NCBI RefSeq assembly: GCF_933775445.1 | Contig: NC_065877.1 | Location: forward strand, 24,738,001-24,802,000 | Source of the DNA: Argentina anserina | Taxonomy: Eukaryota > Streptophyta > Magnoliopsida > Rosales > Rosaceae | Direction: 5' to 3' | DNA length: 64,000 nt | Part shown: piece after piece, positions 60,545 to 64,000 of the stretch | How positions within the stretch are numbered: the stretch's first letter is position 1 | Layout of the letters: the number at the start of each line of letters is the position of its first letter | Position numbers and translations under genes: made by a program | The notes under the pieces: generated by a model | Told to the model about the DNA's origin: nothing | The model's database searches: none | Seen by the model: only the letters and a program-made list of their open reading frames with translations

Positions 60545-61022
60545 AGTGTTATAAAAAACAGTTGTCTAGACCGTCTAGGCGCTTAGGTGGCAGGTCATCG
60601 TTGCGTTTTTAGGCTATTCGGTTGTCTATGGCGGTCAGGTGATTAAGCGGCCGCCTAGGCGGTCATAGACGGGCTTAAGTGGTCCTGGGTGGCCTACCTA
60701 GGCGGTCATAGGCTGTTTGACTTTTATTTTTAATTTTTAATCTCATTATTTTATTTGGAGGTTAGGCCATTTGTGATTGTAAAAAATATTTACCTTTTGT
60801 TCTAATTTCTAATATTATGGTATGCACTTTAGATGAGTTGAGACTATTTTGATTTTTGAACATTAATATTGAGCACTTTTTTAATCATCATATATTTTAA
60901 TCATATAAATAGTATTAAATACATGTATAAAAAATATAATAATTCAAAACCTTCTAGACGCCGTCTAAGCGCTAGGTGGTGACTGTCCGCCCGGTTACCG
61001 CTTAACGTTTTTTTAAACCTTA
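60545..61022. mobile_element. Small element with cctaggcgg-rich ends
   Basis: Flanked by ctaaaaacc / ctaaaaagc (60536-60544 and 61023-61031), 8 of 9 matching. The ends are loosely inverted: agtgttataaaaaacag and (right, reverse complement) taaggtttaaaaaaacg. Subterminal ccgtctaggcgctta / ccgtctaagcgctag and repeated cctaggcggtcata motifs follow. 478 bp, no ORF. Confidence 0.7.
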
Positions 61023-62966
61023 CTAAAAAGCATATTTTATTATATACATTTGAGTTCTATTTTTTCCTCAATATATTTTTCTCAAATATTTGTTCTTCAA
61101 CCTTTTTTTTCCCTTCGATTACAAAAAAAAAACCCCAATAAACTCCCGAAAAGAAAAAAAACATGGTTAAATTTTTTTAATGCATATTTTTTTGAATATG
61201 TGAATACATATATATAAGGGTCCTATATATAAATCATCTACAAAATATATAATTTGAATATATATTTTGCACTAAATATGTTGTGTAATTCTAACAAAAT
61301 TAATATTGAAATCATATTTTATTTATGAAAAGTTTTATTTCTTTGCACAGTTGCACTAATTAGTAAATTAAAAAAAGTCAAAAGATCTAAATATGGAAAG
61401 AAAATATATTTAAAGATATTAATTGAATTCATGACATCCTTGAAGCTAAAGATGTAAGAAATTATCATTAAGTGATCAAATTTAATTAAGGGAAAAACTA
61501 AGTCAAATATAAAGAATAAATTATAACCATTAGATATTTTCAAAATAAATAATAACCATTAGATTTGAAAGAAATTGATGGTATTTTTACTTAACAATAA
61601 TGTCGCATAGTTTTGGAAATAATATGATGTGTTTATGTGACTAGACTTTACACATAGAATTAAGGCATTTAAAGCCTAAATTTAGAAGGCCCTATATGCT
61701 CATATATGAATCAGATTTTGAACCATAGGCTCTATTCAATGGTGATGTAGTTTATCATGAGTGTGGCTGAAACACACTCGATCAATATGAACCTTATACT
61801 TCTCGATCTATATCTGTATATCATAATCTGCAACACATGTAGTGTTAGCATTGCCTACAGTAATATTAGTTAATTATTTAAGTGATTAGAAACGTAAAAA
61901 TGTGGCGCGAATAGTTTTATTGTTGTGTGAGTGTGTACTGTGTTGAAAGAAAATAAATGCTCGTTTGCTATCAATATTTTTGTTGGCTATCAAAATAGGG
62001 TTGATTACACTAGTATATATGGAATGTATAAATAACCAATTTATTGAATATACAGATCTTGTTGGTTCTCTGTCTATTACCATTACTACACAAGACAAAA
62101 TGAAGTTGTGAATAACATTTCTTATAGGCAATAGATAGCCCTTGTTCAAGTGTAATTGTTGGAAGCTAGCTAAAACCAGTAACTGAAATCTCTTTTGGTA
62201 GATTTCAGTTGTTGAAACAGTCACTAATAGTGAACTGTTATATCAATGTAACAGATGAAGCATATCGGTGCCATAACATCGCTAGCTATCAATGTAGCAG
62301 AGCACGTTCTCTATACAGATTCCATCGACAAAACAATGAAAGTATGGAGAATCTCAGACCTCAAATGCATTGAAACGATCCAAGCTCATGCGGAGCCAAT
62401 TAACGCTATCATTGCTGCCGACGACGGTATCATCTACACAGCCTCGGACGATGCAACGGTCCGAGTCTGGCGACGCAACTTTTGTCGCGGCGACCAGCTT
62501 CCACATTCACTCACCGTGACTCTACCGGCCAAGTACTCCCCCGTCAAGACCCTAGCCCTAACAGCTGATGGTGCAGTCTTGTACGGAACTGCACTGACGG
62601 GTATATACATTTTTGGCTTAGGGGTTGGTTCTCGGGGCAGGTGCAATACGGCGGTGCACTCCAGGGTCACACCCATGCAGTGATGTGCTTGGCCAGTGGT
62701 GCGTGGCTCGGCTGATTTGACGAGTAGGATTTGGTCCAAGGACTCTGATGGTCTGCATACTTGTCTAGCAGTCCTCGTGGGTCACAGAGGGCCGATCAGG
62801 TGTGCAGCAGCATTTGTGGGAAGGCTAGGAGAAGAGACTGAGGATGGTTGCACAATCTGCACTGGGAGTCTTGATGGTGTTCTCAAAGTGTGGCGTGTGA
62901 CATCCAAAAGTAGTAGTGGTAATAGTGGGTGTTTAACACAAGGTGAGTGAGTATTTTGAGCTGTAG

Positions 62967-63517
62967 CTAAGGGTAATGCAACTTTATTTTGGAGACTGCG
63001 TACGAACGTAATGGTAGTACGTAGCTCACTTGTACTTATAGCTAATTAGTTGTGTTTAACTATGCTAATCGATGAGGTGTAGCTGACTTGTATTTGTAGT
63101 AGCTAACTGGTTGTGGCTTCAACAATGCTAATCGATGAGGTTATGCCTCACTTAAGCAGAAATTAGTTCGTGTCGAGAAATACGAATCTGAATGAATGAA
63201 AGTTATGAAACACTGCTGCATCGGTCTTGTATATGGATAACAGTCTTATAAACCAAAACATAAAAAGAATTTCCAAAGAAAAAAACAATGACATTGAGTA
63301 CTGCTGATGCTCTTAGGTAATGAGTTTCCGGCCACATATATGCAGCAAATTGGTATGAGCTGTTGACCATTTAATGTTACACATTGCAATAGATGAAAGA
63401 ATATAGTGTTGAAGCTCAGGGAGACAGGGACCATGTATGAAAGAAGCTTCAGGGACATGGCCGGTGATGAAACCATGAAGGGTACGGTAGTGTGTAAACT
63501 TCAAAAAAATTGCTTCT
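62967..63517. other. Intergenic DNA
   Basis: 3' flank of the WD40 pseudogene. It contains an imperfect duplication of cttgtactt(a)...tagctaa(t/c)...gctaatcgatgaggt at about 63027-63077 and 63089-63141. No gene recognised. Confidence 0.5.
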
Positions 63518-63748
63518 TTACATCGACTGCAGATGTATGCGCGGTGATAAATAAGAGTGCTGCATTTCCAATCCGTCGTTCGAGTTTCGCTCACTGTGAG
63601 AATGCTCGTCGACCCTCAAAAGCCTGTAGATGACGTAACAAAAGATGCGTAGGCAGAAGAGAAAGCCGATGATGGCCAACGCCGACAGAACATAGGCTTT
63701 GACGGAATGCGATGGCTTGCAACCAAAAATAACTCCAAGACACACCAT
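63518..63748 (-). CDS. Possible small single-span membrane protein
   Basis: A 76-residue ORF on the minus strand. It starts MVCLGVIFGCKPSHSVKAYV, has a clear membrane span at about 19-42 (VLSALAIIGFLFCLRIFCYVIY), then a basic RLLR and a charged tail. The start of ATL-type RING proteins looks similar, but no RING follows in any frame, so this could be a truncated relative or an unrelated short gene. The initiator has a pyrimidine-rich upstream region on the minus strand. Coding status is uncertain. Confidence 0.35.
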   Translation of the reverse strand: MVCLGVIFGCKPSHSVKAYVLSALAIIGFLFCLRIFCYVIYRLLRVDEHSHSERNSNDGLEMQHSYLSPRIHLQSM

Positions 63749-64000
63749 GATTAATTACTAAGCGAGCATAAGAGTGTTTCTTGCTTCTTGCAAAAACACA
63801 ATTGCTGTTTCTGTATGGGCGGTATGGAAAGGGAGGAGCCGAGGAGGTTAAGTAGAGAGTGTGTGTATTCTTGCCTTCAAGTGAGACTATTTGATCCCTT
63901 GTGGGTTAAGTTTGGAATATATCTGAATGGTACGTAAGGAGGATCATATGGAGAAAGACAAACTAAAGGAGGTAGCTGCTCCCTTTTCAGTTAATTCCTC
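63749..64000. other. Right edge, possible upstream region of the small minus-strand ORF
   Basis: No coding sequence seen. If the 63518-63748 ORF is real, its promoter and leader are here. Confidence 0.4.

Larger units (their letters stand above)
57097..61685. mobile_element. Outer terminal-inverted-repeat element, host of two nested elements
   Basis: The left arm (57097-57228) and the inverted right arm (61556-61685) are alike over about 130 bp: aaatttaggcctcaaag / aaatttaggctttaaat, agtcacatagacacatcata / agtcacataaacacatcata, tcattgttaagtagaaa / ttattgttaagtaaaaa and tttcaaatctaatgg. I could not find a convincing target duplication. Two younger elements (57520-60120 and 60545-61022) sit inside it, and the whole lies in the WD40 pseudogene gap. 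Confidence 0.75.
56229..62966 (+). pseudogene. WD40-repeat gene (JINGUBANG-like), frameshifted and split
   Basis: Left part 56229-56766, right part 62255-62966, separated by 5488 bp bounded by gtaagt and aacag and in phase (IAGKDKT | MKHIGAITSLAIN). WD signatures include GSDTNVIRVW, DKTMKVWRI, DDATVRVWRR, GSADLTSRIW and GSLDGVLKVWRV. Breaks I can see: an upstream frame change between about 56230 and 56430; one base missing near 56509 (SNGLV then YSGSDTN in the next frame); one base missing near 62587; a small deletion near 62697-62705 with a stop; and a gtga duplication near 62943 that creates an early stop before the expected YFEL end at 62966. The family, known from Arabidopsis JGB, consists of WD40 proteins linked to pollen germination. 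With five lesions the copy cannot make the normal protein. Confidence 0.85.

Overview
This is a 64-kb piece of a plant nuclear chromosome, almost certainly a dicot. The evidence is intron-containing genes with GT-AG splice sites, a plastid-targeted PPR gene, an Aux/IAA gene, and AT-rich intergenic DNA filled with plant-type LTR, LINE, SINE, hAT, Harbinger and Mutator-like elements. The gene sequences feel rosid-like, perhaps Rosaceae, but that is an impression and was not tested.

I can support four intact host protein genes plus an Aux/IAA gene with an altered C-terminus. Left to right they are: PEX2 (peroxisomal RING protein, 8 exons, +, 11.4-15.1 kb); a THA8-like single-exon chloroplast PPR gene (-, 15.4-16.1 kb), convergent with PEX2; a nuclear tRNA-Ser(CGA) gene (-, 16.2 kb); a 1381-residue membrane-anchored acidic protein of unknown function with a 50-residue tandem repeat (+, 23.1-27.3 kb); the last two exons of an unrecognised gene (-, 28.3-29.1 kb); the Aux/IAA gene of the IAA27/IAA8/IAA9 type (+, 47.3-49.7 kb); and a type II membrane protein with a methyltransferase-like domain (-, 50.3-53.0 kb). 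A WD40 gene (+, 56.2-63.0 kb) is a pseudogene with several frameshifts, split by a 5.5-kb GT-AG-bounded stretch full of transposons. Two small single-membrane-span ORFs (34.75 and 63.5 kb, both -) are possible genes only. The genes share no obvious pathway, as expected for a random eukaryotic segment.

Most of the rest is transposon. 2.2-9.0 kb is a three-level nest: a Harbinger-type MITE holds a decayed Copia element, which holds a small MULE. 16.7-18.8 kb is a terminal-inverted-repeat element flanked by an unusual 58-bp direct repeat. 19.4-20.4 kb is a precise Copia-type solo LTR with a 5-bp target duplication, followed by a Copia gag relic. A 5'-truncated LINE lies at 32.1-33.3 kb. Seven non-autonomous elements with 9-10-bp target duplications (one imperfect) are spread through the window, which suggests strong Mutator-like activity. 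Two copies of one hAT-like family (37.8 and 53.4 kb), a Harbinger MITE (39.2 kb) and a SINE in an intron (50.9 kb) complete the set. A 327-bp near-palindrome at 40.65-40.97 kb is not explained by any of these and is the best candidate for an undescribed hairpin locus.

All splice sites and element boundaries were placed by eye. No database or alignment program was used, so family names rest on recognition of conserved motifs.
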